Of a stretch of DNA of 64,000 bases, positions 42,401-57,400 are shown one piece after another (position 1 is the first letter of the stretch; every line of letters starts with the position of its first letter). Under the pieces are notes generated by a model. The model was not told the DNA's origin and did not search any database. It was given only the letters and a program-made list of their open reading frames with translations. The stretch is from Campanula takesimana (Eukaryota > Streptophyta > Magnoliopsida > Asterales > Campanulaceae): positions 1-64,000 of the forward strand of contig JAOWBW010001303.1 in NCBI GenBank assembly GCA_026119855.1, read 5' to 3'. The position numbers and the translations under genes were made by a program.

Positions 42401-45400
42401 GTAAAGCAAAAGTCATTTTTATGAAGATTATGAAAGTAGTGAAATGCAAAAATATCTATTTTCATTTGGATACCTCGAAATTGATTTTGGATTTCTTTGG
42501 ATAGCAATGGGTGAAAAACACTATTACCTCTGTCCCAAAATAATATTTGACATGTTATCTTTTTTGGCTGCAGGAGTATGAAACCATGGCGTGACAGAGA
42601 AGTGGGCCAACCCACTTGCCAAAGCAACTCATTATTTCAAAAAAAAATAAAAAATAAAAAATTCCTTTGTTATTTTCTTTTGCAATCCAATAAAAAGCTG
42701 ACATGTTGCTATAACATATTAAAATAACAAATTTTTTTTTCATGTTATAATATTTTAGATACTAATTTCTTAAAATAATATTAAATTGAAAAAATTAAGT
42801 ATATCATTAAAATAATTTATTATTATTGGTAAATATTACTTATAATGAAATTTATAATTAATCACTCATGTACAATAGTTAATTATAATGAAATAATATT
42901 TATAATTATAATAGTTGTAGTATACTAAATGAGTAGAAAAAACTAAATATATTGATTTTTTTAATTTCAATTCCTAACATTCTATGAGAAGTTTATTTTT
43001 GAATAGAGCAAGTACAAAATAAGGAAACCTCCATTTGCACCTAAAAGGAAAACCATCTATCAAAATAACTTTTTTATTCAACATCTATTTACCTATGTCA
43101 ATCTTGTTTTGAGTCAAAATATCCCTACCCAACTTTCACTCTCCTTCTCTTTCACACCAATTACTTTCATTAATTTCCGTTCCAAAAATTTTTATGGGAA
43201 GTTTGTTTTGATACGAAGGGAGTATATATTTGTAGGAAACTTTTTGGAATATAAGTTTTCATTTAAGACTATTTGATATTTTCCCTAATTATTTAGATTC
43301 TAAAACTAAAGAGTTGTGTTATAACATTCCATTATCCTCACAAACTTCTCTCTTTTTCTAAAAATGCATCCCCTCTTCCCTCCATTATGTCAATATGCTT
43401 TAAGGGAAAAAAAACTTTTATCTTTCTCTCCATCAACATCAACTTCCTAATCGAGTTTCTTCGTTATGTATCTTATAAAAAGTTAAAGCAATACTTTTGC
43501 AAGACTATGATTAGTAGTTATGATTAATTCCTTTCAAAAAAAAAAAAAAGAGATTTCGCACAATTAAGCTTACAAAAATGCAATAGATTTTTTTCAATAA
43601 AAAATACTAATAGAAAGTTGTACAGAGCACTAAACAGTCCAAAACGTAGCCATTTGACTACAAATTCTGGAGATTATTAATTGCATCCATCCAACTCGGT
43701 AGAAATCAACATCCGGCGTAGCCATCTGCATCGGCAAAAGATAAAAGTAAGAAAGCGAAACTGTACACAATTACAGCCCAAATCAACTTTAAATGGAATG
43801 ATTCATTTTCGAGATAAAACAAATACTATATCCAGAGTAAATGATAATAACGTAAAAATTTATCCAAATTAGTTAATTTAAAAATGTTATACTTTCATTA
43901 GGATGATTATATTGACATTAATATTTTATATTTGGTCAAAGTTCACTTCTGCCACCATCAAAATTCAAAAGGGATTATCTATCTATTTGGGACGGAAGGA
44001 GAAGATACTAAACATATTTCTTTCATGCTTAGTTTACAAATAGATAAAAGTTAATGCATTCTATTAGAAGGCCATGTCACATCCATAGCATTCACTTTAT
44101 ACCCTTCCTATTGTAACACGAATTGTAAGACAAGGACTTTGATGGCTTTGGGGTTTCTAAGCATTTTCAGTCAGGGTTTCTAAACATTTTCAGTCGGATA
44201 ATCATCTATTATCTGTGTTGGGAACTTTCTCTCACGCTCATTCTATATTTTTTCCTTGGTTGCCTCTCAATCTGTGTGGCTAAAATTCCATTATGTTGGG
44301 TATTTTCTCAAATCAAAGGGTATCACGCATAACACAGCTGTGAAACTTGACAAGCAGTACTCCCTCCATCCCAAAATGAATGGCCAAAAAATATTCAATT
44401 TTTCTCTTGATCAAGAGCAAAGTCAAAAAAATATTGGACATTCATTTTGAGATGGATGTAGTATCAAAGAACCAAGTGGCACAATGCCTTTGCAGCCAGA
44501 AAAGAGTTGGTTGCTGGATAGTTGAAAGTGCATGCATGATGCAACGGAAAGGTAAAATCAAGCACATCCATGCCATCCAACTTCTCCTAAGACCAAAGAG
44601 CCCAAGTAAAACAAATATATACATACAGCATCAGAAAATATGGCCCGTCTTCACACATAGATGAGGCATCAGGGTTTTAAGAAAAATTACCTGATTCAAG
44701 CAGCAGCCTCAAGTAACTCTCTATCTGCCCGTTCCCTGATCCACTATATTCCAAGATCTAGCCTAAAGTGCCTAATAAGACCTTGAACAGGCCAAGCAGC
44801 AGCATCACCCAATGCACATATGGTATGCCCATCAATCTGCTTAGTCACTTCTTGAAGCATGTCAATTTCCTCCAACTTTGCATTCCCAACCTTCATTCTT
44901 TCCATGATCATCCAAAGCCATCCTGTACCTTCCCTACAAGGTGTACACTGACCGCAACTCTCGTGCTTGTAAAAGTAAGAAAGCCTTGCAATTGCATCAA
45001 CGACATCCGTTGATTTGTCCATCACAATAACTGCTGCTGTTCCCAATCCTGATTGGAGGGCCTTAAGTGCATCAAAATCCATGAGTACATCCTCGCATAT
45101 ATCCTTTGGAAGCAATGGTACTGAAGAACCTCCAGGAATCACTGCAAGTAAATTGTCCCACCCACCTCTAACACCACCACAGCGCCTCTCTAATAGCTCC
45201 TTCAATGGTATACTCATCTCCTCTTCGACAGTGCAAGGCTTGTTTGTTGGGATTTTGGCTCAAATTCTAATCCAAATTGTATTGAGAAAATCATGCTTAG
45301 GAATTTATTTCCTAATTGGACAAGTGAGAAGATTGTTTCCTAATGCAAGTAGGAGAGGAATTTGTGAGTCCTTATGGGTGTAGGACAAGGATTCCTTATT

Positions 45401-48400
45401 GTACTAGGAAATAGTTTTATTTGAAGCCTTTATAAAAGGTGTGAGGGCTATTATTTTGTGTGTGCCTTGGTGGTGCCAAGAAGGGCTTCCCTTAGGGGAG
45501 AATGTGAGGAAGAGGAGATTAGTGGGTGTGCCTCCCCTATACAAATAGGCTTCACCAATATGAGTTTTTTTGAAGGGTTCTTTGTGTGTGTATTTTCAAG
45601 AATGTTGAGAAGGAGAGATACCTCCATTCTTGCAATGTTGGTGATTTTAGTGTCATCCACGATTTTATGTAATTGTGATTTACTAGAGACCAATGCGATT
45701 TCATATTAGGCTCGGATACGAGTAAGGGAATGTGGAGTACACACTCGTTTGAGTTAATATGTTTTCGACCACGATAAAGAAGCAGGGGTCAAGGGGGCTG
45801 CGCCCCCTTACGGGGTCAAGGGGCAGCGCCTCGAAACCTAGACGGCATGTTTGATGCTCTAACTAAACTCCCGCCAGTTTTTCCCACCAAAATCCGCCAA
45901 ATGTCATATGACTGTTCATAGTGACTGTTCACTAACAATTATGACTGTTTGATTCAAACAGTCATATCTGCTCCTTCTTCCATCTGTTTATAAAAACAGG
46001 ATTTGGTATCAGTTCTAAACACGAAAAACCCTAACAATTCTCTGAGTTTTGATCTGTTTTCTTTGCCTAGATACAGATTGTTTGATTGTCTTATCCCATA
46101 TAAAGATTTCGTGTAACCCAGGCATTTAGGGGCGACATACTTTATTCGGAAAGTGAATTAATCACGATTCAGTCAAATATCCAGGATTATCAATCACCCC
46201 AACCCCAATTTCTAACAAATGAATAAAGTATTCTGTGATAATCATGGGTGGAGGAAGTACTGTGAAGGAGATGACGACCAACTTTGGGAAGTTGGATAAG
46301 TTTGAAGGCTATGATTTCAGACGCTGGTAGAAGAAGATGCACTTCCTTTTGACAACATTAAAGGTTGTGTATGTTTTGTCTACCCCCATGCGAGAACTAT
46401 CGGAGGATGACAATTTGGAAGCAGTCAGGCGCCGATCAAAGTGGGAGAACGATAATTACATCTGCAAAGGACACATATTGAATGGTATGTCTAATTCTCT
46501 CTTTAATATATATCAAAATGTGGAATCTGCAAAAGAGTTATGGGATTCTCTTGAATCTAAGTACATGGCAGAGGATGCTTCGAGTAAGAAGTTCTTTGTA
46601 AGTAATTTCAATAATTACAAGATGGTCGAATCAAGGCATGTCATGGAACAATTCAATGAACTCCTGAGAATCCTTGGACAGTTTACACAACATGGTTTGA
46701 AAATGGATGAGGCAATATCTGTTTCAAGTGTAATAGACAAGTTGCCTCCTTCCTGGAAGGATTTCAAACATAACCTGAAGCATGGAAAAGACGACCCTGT
46801 CTTTGGTCCAACTTGGTAGTCACCTGCGCATAGAGGAATCTCTAAGAGCGCAAGAAAGTAACAAGGGAAAAGGAAAAGAAGTTGCTGGACCCTCGGTGAA
46901 TATGTTTGAGGAGGGTGGAAAGAATAAGAACAACAACAAAAACAGAGGAAAGAAACGTGGTTCCAATAACAACGATGACTCTGGTCCCAACAAGAAGCCT
47001 AAAGTGGCATGTTGGAGGTGTGGCAAAACTGGTCACTTTAAGAGGGATTGTCGTAGTGGAAAGAAAAAGGATGGCGCAAGCACTAGTGGTTCGGGAAAGG
47101 GGTCTAAAGACCATACCCAAGACCAAGGTCAGAATTTAGTACATATTTGGAACGGATTTATTAAATATCCTGTTTCACTAATTTCTGAGGCATTTTATGT
47201 GCAGGATGATGCAATTGCGTGGTGGATTGATTCTGGTGCCACAACTCATGTGTGTAAAGATCGTTGCTGGTTTAAGACATTTGAACCGGTGGAAGACGAT
47301 TCTGTTCTCTATATGGGTGATGATCATTTCGCTCCTGTTCAAGGAAAAGGAAATGTGGTGCTGGAATTTAGTTCAGGAAAATCTGTTACTCTGTTTAATG
47401 TGTTGTATGTACCAAAACTTCGAAAGAATTTAATTTTGGGTCCTGTGTTGAACAAGTGTGGATATAAACAAGTTTATGAGTCTGATAAGTATATCTTATC
47501 AAAGTCTGGTGTTTTTGTAGGATTTGGTTATTATAACAATGGGATGTTTATGATGAATTTGAATAAAGTTCCTAATGATTCTAGTTATGTTTATATGACT
47601 GATTCCAATGTTATTAATTACTCATTATGGCATGCTCGTTTAGGACATGTGCACTATAAAAGAATGCTTGAAATGTCTAAAGATGGTTTGATTCCTGCTA
47701 TTGATAATAATTCTGGAAAATGTAATACTTGCATGTTGACAAAAATCACTAGAAAACCTTTTAAAAGTATAACAAGGAAATCTGTAATACTTGAATTAAT
47801 ACATAGTGATTTATGTGATTTTCATGCGACTCCATCTTTAGGCAATAAGAAGTATATTATCACTTTTATAGATGATGCCTCTAGATTTTGCTATGTTTAC
47901 TTGCTGCATGCAAAAATGAAGCCCTAGATAAATTTAAAATTTATAAAACAGAAGTTGAATTACAACAAAATGGCTTGATTAAAACCTTATAAACGGATAG
48001 AGGTGGTGAATATTATGATCCTGTATATTTTCAATCCTTAGGAATCATTCATGAAACTACGGCTCCTTATACACCACAACAAAATGGTGTGGCTGAAATG
48101 AAAAATAGAACTCTTGAAGAAATGGTCAATGCCATGTTATCTTACTCGGGCTTGAGTGACGGGTTTTGGGGGGAAGCCATGTTAACTGCTTGCTATTTAT
48201 TGAATAGGGTTCCTAATAAAAGGAACAAGATTACCCCATATGAACTTTGGTATAAGAAACGACCCAACTTGACATTTTTGCGAGTTTGGGGGTGTAGGGC
48301 TGTCGTTAGACTTCCAGGCCTCAAAAGGAAAAATCTGGGAGAAAAAGGTATTGATTGCATCTTTGTTGGATATGCTGAGCATTCCAAAGCATATAGGTTT

Positions 48401-51400
48401 TATGTTATAGAACCTAATGACTACATTTCTATTAACACAATTATAGAATCAAGAGATGAAATATTTGATGAGAATCGTTTTTCTTCAATACCTAGGCCGA
48501 AGGATATTATACCAAATTCGGGTGAATCACAAAGGGATGATCATTCAAATGATGTACCAAATGAGACACCCGAACCACGAAAAAGCAAAAGAGCAAGAAA
48601 AGCTAAATCATATGGTGATGATTTTCAACTATATTTAGTTGAAGGATCAAGAGATCAGGTTGTATCTCAATACTCTTATTGTTATAATATAGAGGAGGAT
48701 CTAAGAACCTATGATGAAGCTATAAAATCGCGAGATGCTGCTTTTTGGAAAGAAGCAATTGACGATGAGATTAGTTCTATTGTGGAAAATAATACATGGG
48801 TTTTATCTGATTTACCACCAGGTTGTAAACCTTTAGGGTGCAAATGGATCTTCAAAAAGAAGATGAAAGTCGATGGAACAATTGACAAGTATAAAGCTAG
48901 ATTGGTAATCCAAGGCTTTAGACAAAAGGAAGGGATCGACTACTTTGATACCTATGCACCAGTTGCTCGTATCACTACTATTAGATTTTTGATAGCTTTG
49001 GCAGCTATTCACAATCTATTGATCCATCAAATGGATGTCAAAACAGCATTTTTAAATGGTGATTTGGAAGAAGAAGTGTATATGAAACAACCTGAAGGAT
49101 TTGTTATGCCAGGTAATGAGCATAAGGTGTGTAAGCTAATTAAGTCATTGTAAAACCTAAACGGTGGCATCAAAAGTTTGATGAGGTTGTTTTATCGAAC
49201 GGTTTTGTACTAAATCAGTCCGACAAATGTGTATATAGAAAATTTGATGAATCCGGCAAAGGTGTATTCATCTGTCTATATGTAGATGACATGTTAATTT
49301 TTGGCACATACCAAAATGTAGTTGATAAAACTAAGAAGCTTTTGTCATCAAAATTCTCTATGAAGGACATGGGAGAAGCCGATGTAATTCTCGGTATAAA
49401 AATTAAACGGATGAACAGAGGAACTGCAATTACACAATCTCATTATATTGAGAAAATTCTCAAGAAGTTTAATTGCAATGATTGTTCTAAAGTCAGTACT
49501 CCTATGGATCCAACTGAAAAACTTATGCCAAATACTGGTAGACCTATGTCACAGCTCGAATACTTAAAAGCCATTGGCAGCTTGATGTATGCTATGACGA
49601 GCACTCGACCTGATATTGCTTATGCAGTAGGAAGATTGAGCAGGTTCACTAGTAATCCTAGTAGACAGCATTGGCATGCACTAACTAGGGTGTTCAAATA
49701 CTTAAAAGGTACTATGAATTATGGTTTGTGTTATTCTGGACAACCTTCTATCTTAGAAGGTTACTCAGATGCTAGTTGGATCAACCAAGAAGATTCATCT
49801 TCTACTAGTGGCTGGGTGTTCTTGCTAGGAGGAGGGGAAATTTTATGGGCTTCAAAGAAGCAGACATGTATTACTCATTCTACTATGAAATATGAGTTCG
49901 TAGCATTGGCTGCTGCTGGCAAAGAAGCAGAATGGCTATGAAACTTGATATATGAGATTCCATTATGGCAAAACCGATATCGCCAATATCTATCCATTGT
50001 GATAGTGCAGCCACGTTGGCCGGGGCTTATAGTCAGATTTATAATGGCAAGTCTAGACAATTAGGTATCAGACATAGTATGATTCATGAATTGATCATGA
50101 ATGGTGTAATTTCAGTTGAGTTTGTTTGGTTTCAACAAAATTTAGCTGACCACTTGACGAAGGGGTTAGCTAGAGACTTAGTAAATAAGTCAGCAATAGG
50201 GATGGGATTAAAGTCCATCTAAACCTCTAGTTGTGAGATACCCTATTCCCTTCTAATACAACGTTAGAAGCCTGAATTCAAAATGGAAAGCACACAGTTG
50301 GAGATTGGAGCACATGTGATAATATTTCCCAAGGTATGTGTTCAGACCTGCAAGTGATGGTTAGGTTGAAGAATATCTTCTTAATGGTTCTTTTGAAAAA
50401 TTGCATATGCAGGTGCAAGATTAAAGGAACTATCTATGTGAACATGAAGTTTTGCCGCTTCAAGAAGCTAGGACTTGGCTTTCTATATGTTCATTAATGG
50501 ATAGGGACACATGGCTTGTAATAGTGTCAGGTATAAACAATAGAGTGTTGTAAGAAACTTATGTGTATAGTATCTTCAGGTATTCATATGAGTTGACGGG
50601 TTCAATCGTTAGGGACACCCCGATTCTTGAGTATTTGAAATGTGTATTATACTAAGATGAAAATTCAGTCGCAAGACATTTTTATTTATGCATTTGTTTG
50701 TTTCGTTATGTTTGTTTCATATTTTATATGTTTGGTAAATCGAGGATTACACTAAAATGGGGGGAATATGTTAGTGATTTTAGTGTCATCAATGATTTTA
50801 TGTAATTGTGATTTACTAGTAACGGAAAGTGTGGAGTACACACTCGTTTGAGTTAATATGTTTTCGACCACGATAAAGAAGCAGGGGTCAAGGGGGCTGC
50901 GCCCCCATGCGGGGTCAAGGGGCAGCGCCCCGAAACCTAGACGGCATGTTTGATGCTCTAACTAAACTCCCGCCAGTTTTTCCCACCAAAATCCGCCAAA
51001 TGTCATATGACTGTTCATAGTGACTGTTCACTAACAATTATGACTGTTTGATTCAAACAGTCATATCTGCTCCTTCTTCCATCTGTTTATAAAAATAGGA
51101 TTTGGTATCAGTTCTAAACATGAAAAACCATAACAATTCTCTGAGTTTTGATCTGTTTTCTTTGCCTAGATACAGATTGTTTGATTGTCTTATCCCATAT
51201 AAAGATTTCGTGTAACCCAGGCATTTAGGGGCGAAATACTTTATTCGGAAAGTGAATTAATCACGATTCAGTCAAATATCCAGGATTATCAATCACCCCA
51301 ACCCCAATTTCTAACATGTAATACCAATTTGAGAGAGTAGTGAGTCTTTGCGAGTTTCTTGAAGAAAACTCGTCATCTTGTAATTCCATGATATTATAGT

Positions 51401-54400
51401 GAAAAGTTGATCGGTGTGGATGTAGCCCATTGATGTTGGGGTGAACCACGTTAAATCTTGTGTTATTCTTGTTTTGTGTGTGTGGGTATTTTGTTATCTC
51501 TTATTGCGATTTCTCTTGTTGGTGAGCGATCCCAACAAGTGGCATCAGAGCTTGGTTGAAGGATAGAATTCGTATCGACGGAAGAGATCCAACATAGAAG
51601 AAAAACAAGAGAGCAGATCTGGTCCGTTTTTGTTCAGCGCAGCAGTGAAGAAAGAGGCGTAGCGCGTTCGTTAACCTTTGGATCGTCTTTATTTTTGGCG
51701 ATCAGCTTTGGGACTCATATATCTTCAATCTGAATGGTGGAGATTTGATTTGGAGGCCCTAGAATCGGTAAAGGTTTCCGGACAGAAGTAGCAAGATTTG
51801 TGGGGGACGATCAATGGAGTTTGAAGATCATGGTTACAAGATGGTTATAGTGGACCACGTTTGTGGTGTTTGGGATTTACCCTTGTGTGAACTCGCGGAT
51901 GGAGCCTTGTGTCGAAAGTTTTCTTGATATGATTATCAAGAGGCGTGTCCTGCTAGTGGAGAGCAGCGGTACAAGTTTTGAGGAAAACACAAGAGGTGTT
52001 GAAGATGACCGATGACGATGAGACAGAAAGTTGAGATCATGGAAGATGCAAGATTGAAGATGACAACGATGCGGTAGAATTTGAGTCAAGGGGAGATTTG
52101 TTGGGATTTTGGCTCAAATTCTAATCCAAATTGTATTGAGAAAATCATGCGTAGGAATTTATTTCCTAATTGGACAAGAAGTGAGAAGATTGTTTCCTAA
52201 TGCAAGTAGGAGAGGAATTTGTGAGTCCTTATGGGTGTAGGACAATGATTCCTTATTGTATTAGGAAAGAGTTTTATTTGAAGCCTTTATAAAAGGTGTG
52301 AGGGCTATTATTTTGTGTGTGCCTTGGTGGTGCCAAGAAGGGCTTCCCTTAGGGGAGAGTGTGAGGAAGAGGACATTAGTGGGTGTGCCTCCCCTATACA
52401 AATAGGCTTCACCAATATGGGTTTTTTTGAAGGGTTCTTTGTGTGTGTATTTTCAAGAATGTTGAGAAGGAGAGATACCTCAATTCTTGTAATACCAATT
52501 TGAGAGAGTAGTGAGTCTTTGCGAGTTTCTTGAAGAAAACTAGTCATCTTGTAATTCCATGATATTATAGTGAAAAGTTGATCGGTGTGGACGTAGCCCA
52601 TTGATGTTGGGGTGAACCACGTTAAATCTTGTGTCTTATTCTTGTTTTGTGTGCGTGGGTATTTTGTTATCTCTTATTGCGATTTCTCTTGTTGGTGAGC
52701 GATCCCAACATTGTTTACATGACCTGATATGCAATATAATTTAGTTCCCGAATTGCTCTTCCTGCCAAAACTCGAAAACCACTCTGGCCCACGCCTTAGA
52801 ATTGTAGGCGAAACAGCTACTGTATCTAAATTTGTAACGGTTGTAGGACAGCCATATAATCGTGCATTAGCTGGGAAAGGAGGTTTCAATCTTGGTTTTC
52901 CTTGTTTTCCCTCGAGGCTCTCTAGAAGTGCTGTCTCTTCACCACAAATATAAGCCCCAGCACCAAAATGGATATGTACATCAAAATCATAGCCTGATCC
53001 CCAAGCGTTCTTCCCGAGTATGCGTGTGTGCATTTGTATGTATACCTTCTTTTTTAAAAAGAATACCTCAAAATCTAAAATGTGAGAGCTAAGTTGAAAT
53101 AAAAACTGTTCAAGTTTGGTAACCTATTTATTACGATAATAAATATGAAAAGCAGCAATAAGAAAAAAAAATAAAAATAAAAAAATAAACTTACCCAAAT
53201 GTTCTTTCCCTTATTCTAAAATCTCTATATCAATCTCTTTCTTCCTCTCACCTTCAACATACGCTTTTATCTCTCTCTACAACGCTATCTGCCATCTGGG
53301 TTCATCAAAACCAAAACCAAAAAAACAAAGGAATGATTTATCAACATAGACGACATTCAATTTAAACAACAATTTCAAACAAACCTAACTTTATTGTTAC
53401 AAAATCATCTTAAATTTGAATTGATTAAAGGGGAGCAAAACAAATGCGAAAGTATTAAAGAAAAATAGAGAATTCGTACCTTTACAGTGCCCGAAAAACT
53501 TGAGTCAACAAACTCTTTCTCCACCGTGATCCTCATCATTCTCACCCACATTAAGCCACTGTTTCTACTCTTTGTATCTACATCTTTCTAGGTAGCTGCA
53601 ACTTCGTAGCATAAGTAAAGAGATTATTAAAGATAAATAAAAATGGGCAGTTGTAATATCAGCTGCTACCTACTATCGGAGAGCAATGTTCTAGTCACTC
53701 TCTCCATCCAAAAATGCCATTTCTCTCATAATAAAAAAATAAGTCAATCGCAACATCACTGTCCATTTTAAAGGAAGTTACTTCAATCACCTTTACAAAT
53801 ATAATTTGAACTCATGTGCTGAACTCAAGAGAGTAGAAACCATTTGATGAATTCACCAGAACATAGGATTGAATACTGAAGCAAATGGCATGGAGTATCC
53901 ATCAGAGATAGAAATAATAGAATGCTAACATTCTTATTTTGAAATTATCTACGTCGTCCCATATTGAGAGTTCCATATGTCCTATTTTTTGTCTCATAAA
54001 GATAGTCCCAATAAACCCACAAAATAAAAACACCATATACGCTATAATTCAGTAGTAAAAATTCAACACCTCCATTTACTAATTCAACAAATTAGATAAA
54101 TCTCAATAAACAGATCCAATTTATCATTGTTGGTCAATAAGTCTACTAATATTTTGCAGTACCAATCGAAAAAAACATGAAACCAGGCAAACCTTTCTTT
54201 GCATTTAAATTAAATTTACCCTTTCTGAAATAAAATCAAGGGAGAAACAAAGCAGGGTAGGAAACTATAGACTTCAGAAATACCTTGGACTCCTCAGTTT
54301 TCCTATCAGTTGACGCCTCAACTCACACTCCCTCAACTTCAACCACACCATCAACAATATCATACCTCTGCAAGAGATGATAATTTATCAAGAAGACCGA

Positions 54401-57400
54401 CAAACATATAAATTAAATAGAAACTATTCAGCATAAGAACAGCCAAATACAATGAAATACAGTTACGGACCTTGGAATATAGTGGCTCATACAGCTTTTG
54501 ACATTTTATAATCTTAAACAATGTGATCCTCTATAACTTCAGGACAAATATACTTCACATAATATAAACTATATTTCACATAAGAATTTAAATTTATTTT
54601 CAAATTCTAACCACTTTTTTCGAAATTGCAAGAATAATGTAAACCTAAGGACTGAATATGAGTTGACAATGAATTTTTTTGAATAACCTGAAAAAAATGA
54701 AACCTTTATCGAGATTCTTGACATCTTGGATGAGAGTGTGATCTTTATCTTGTGGATCTGCTCTTGAGGCTCTTCAAAGCCAATAGCAACAACCGTCACC
54801 ATTCTTAACATGTCAAAACACCAATCAACATCGATCAATTTATACCCCAAATCAAGAAGAGAACACGATGAAACGGGAATCAATAAGAGGAAATTGTTAA
54901 TTCCGGTGGGAGTGGTTAACTATGTAGACCGTAAATTGAAAATAACAGCCACAAAAATTGAACCCATAAATCTTAATTTATAAACTGAAAATGAAATTGC
55001 AGCCCTAGAATGAAAGATATACCACACTACTAGAATTAAGAAATTTAGCAACCAACCTTTGGAGACCGCTTTTTGGTCTCTATTTAGACACCAAATATTC
55101 GTCTCTATCACCAATTTAGCGACCCAATATTTGGTCTCTATTTCTGAGACCGAGAAGTGGTCTCTATCATCAATATTAGATGGTCGATATTTAGAGATCA
55201 ACTGCTATTGAATTTAGCTACCACTGTTTGGTCTCTATTTTGGAGACCAATTTTTATTCACTATTTAGAGACCAAAAAGTCGTCTCCATCATTTTCAAAA
55301 AAAATAATTATAAAACAATTATATATACACACTATTTATACATGTTTAAGGTTTTACAATATTTAATTAATTGAAAACAATTAATTTTAAGTTTATTTTA
55401 AAATTTATTATTACATAATATACTAATAAAAAACTTTCCATGAAATAACATTTTATATAACATTATAACATTCCATGTTTACTCAAATAATTTTAATATT
55501 TCAACATTTGTTTCCATTTTTATTGCTTTATATTTATTAAAATGAATGTCAATTTTTTTTTGTTTGATACAGAATAATATGAAATTTTATTTTTGAACGC
55601 ATGAAAAATATGATTTACTAAAAAGAGTTGCCAATTATTTAATTATTATTGTGTAATGGGTGTTGTCGCGGTGGTGGAGGCGATGAAGTGGTGGTGGCAT
55701 TGGTGGTGGTGGTAATTGGCGGCTCTAAGTTTTTATTTTTGATTCAATGTATGTGCATGTGAATTGTGATGATGTCATTGTTAGTGGGGATGTTTTGAAA
55801 GTAATATTAGATTTGCAGTGAGGTGGTAGGTGATTTGACGGTGCTAAAGACAGTGGTGGTAAGTGGAGTCGAATTTGGTAGTGGTGGTGGTGACGTTGAT
55901 GGTTGCGATGAAATGGTGAAGAAGCAATACAGATGGCGGCGGTGCTTAGTAATGAATATAGTGGTCGGTGAAGTGGTTGTAGTGGTAAAGACGATGATGT
56001 GTAAAAGTATTTAGTGATGGTGGTGATTGGTGGTAGAATGGTGGTGGTAAATGGCGTTGATGAGTATTATTAATAATTATTATTGAAATTATAACTATTA
56101 TTTTTAGCTATTAGATTATTAATAATGATTATTATCATGTTTATATTTTTAAGTGGAAATCTAAGGAAAAACTTGTATTACACTCGCTTTAGTGTAAAAC
56201 TTATTTTCATCACTTAATGTAAAACACAATCTCTTAATGCAAAGCATAGTTTACACATCTCTTAGTGTAAAAGAAATTTTTCATAAGACTTACTCAATTA
56301 TTAAATATAAAATTATTATTATTTTTTAAAAAAAATTGTTGATATTATTGTTATAATACTATAACAAGTTAATTGTCATTATTGTTATTTAGTTTTTTTT
56401 TTTTTTTTTATCATTAATGTGGTTAAAAACTAGGGTTTAATTTTAGGATATTTATGGTATAGTGTAGTGGATAAGTGAATTGTGTAGTAGAAATAGCCTC
56501 TCCCTTTATTATTATTGTTATTTAATTATTATTAGTTATTAATGGATTATTATCATGTTTATATTATTAAATGTATAATTATCATTTTTTAACTAATTAT
56601 GATTTTTTTAATTATTTATATTATAATCATTATTATGCTTCATCATTTTTGTGAAAAGTGGCATATATTATTATAAATGATTGTGATACATTATACAAAT
56701 AACAATAATACTTTCAATTTTTTTTTAACAATAATACAATAAACTTATTAGATTCATATATGATGTGTCACATTGTTATTGGTTGTTAAAGTTGCACAAG
56801 GATCATCACCTAATTCATCTTAGCCGTCCATTTAGAATTCATCTAAGGCTCACAATGTTTTTCTCTCTCTCAAACAAAAACAAAACCCTATCCCTTCTCT
56901 TCATCAACTCGCAGCCTCCCCACTTTCTCTTTCTCTTTCTCTTTCATTCGCCCCTCCCCCTTCCCTTCTCTCTCTCTTCTTCATCTAACCCTCTTCCCCC
57001 ACCGCCTCATTTTCCCTTCCCTACGCCCCACCCGATCTGCTCCACCACTCATCCTTTTCCCTCCGCCCCCACCTTACTCCCGCTTCGCCCCTCCCTTACA
57101 GAGACCAATTTGGTGGTAGCTATTTTTTATTTTTCTAGTAGTGCCAGATCCGAGACCATAGACATCGGAAGCAATCGGACAAATCCATTGACAACGGATC
57201 TCAGATCCGAGACCATCGTAGCTTAGATCTGATAAATGCGGTGCCGGTGGCGGTGACGGAGAAAGTGGAAAAATTGTGTGTGTGTGGTTTGACAGATTTG
57301 GGGGAGAAAGATAGAGTGTGTGTCAGAGATAGAGAAAGAGAAAGAGATGTAATGGAGGAGGCGGTGGTAGTGACAGTAGCGGTGGTGGTGGCCGTAGATG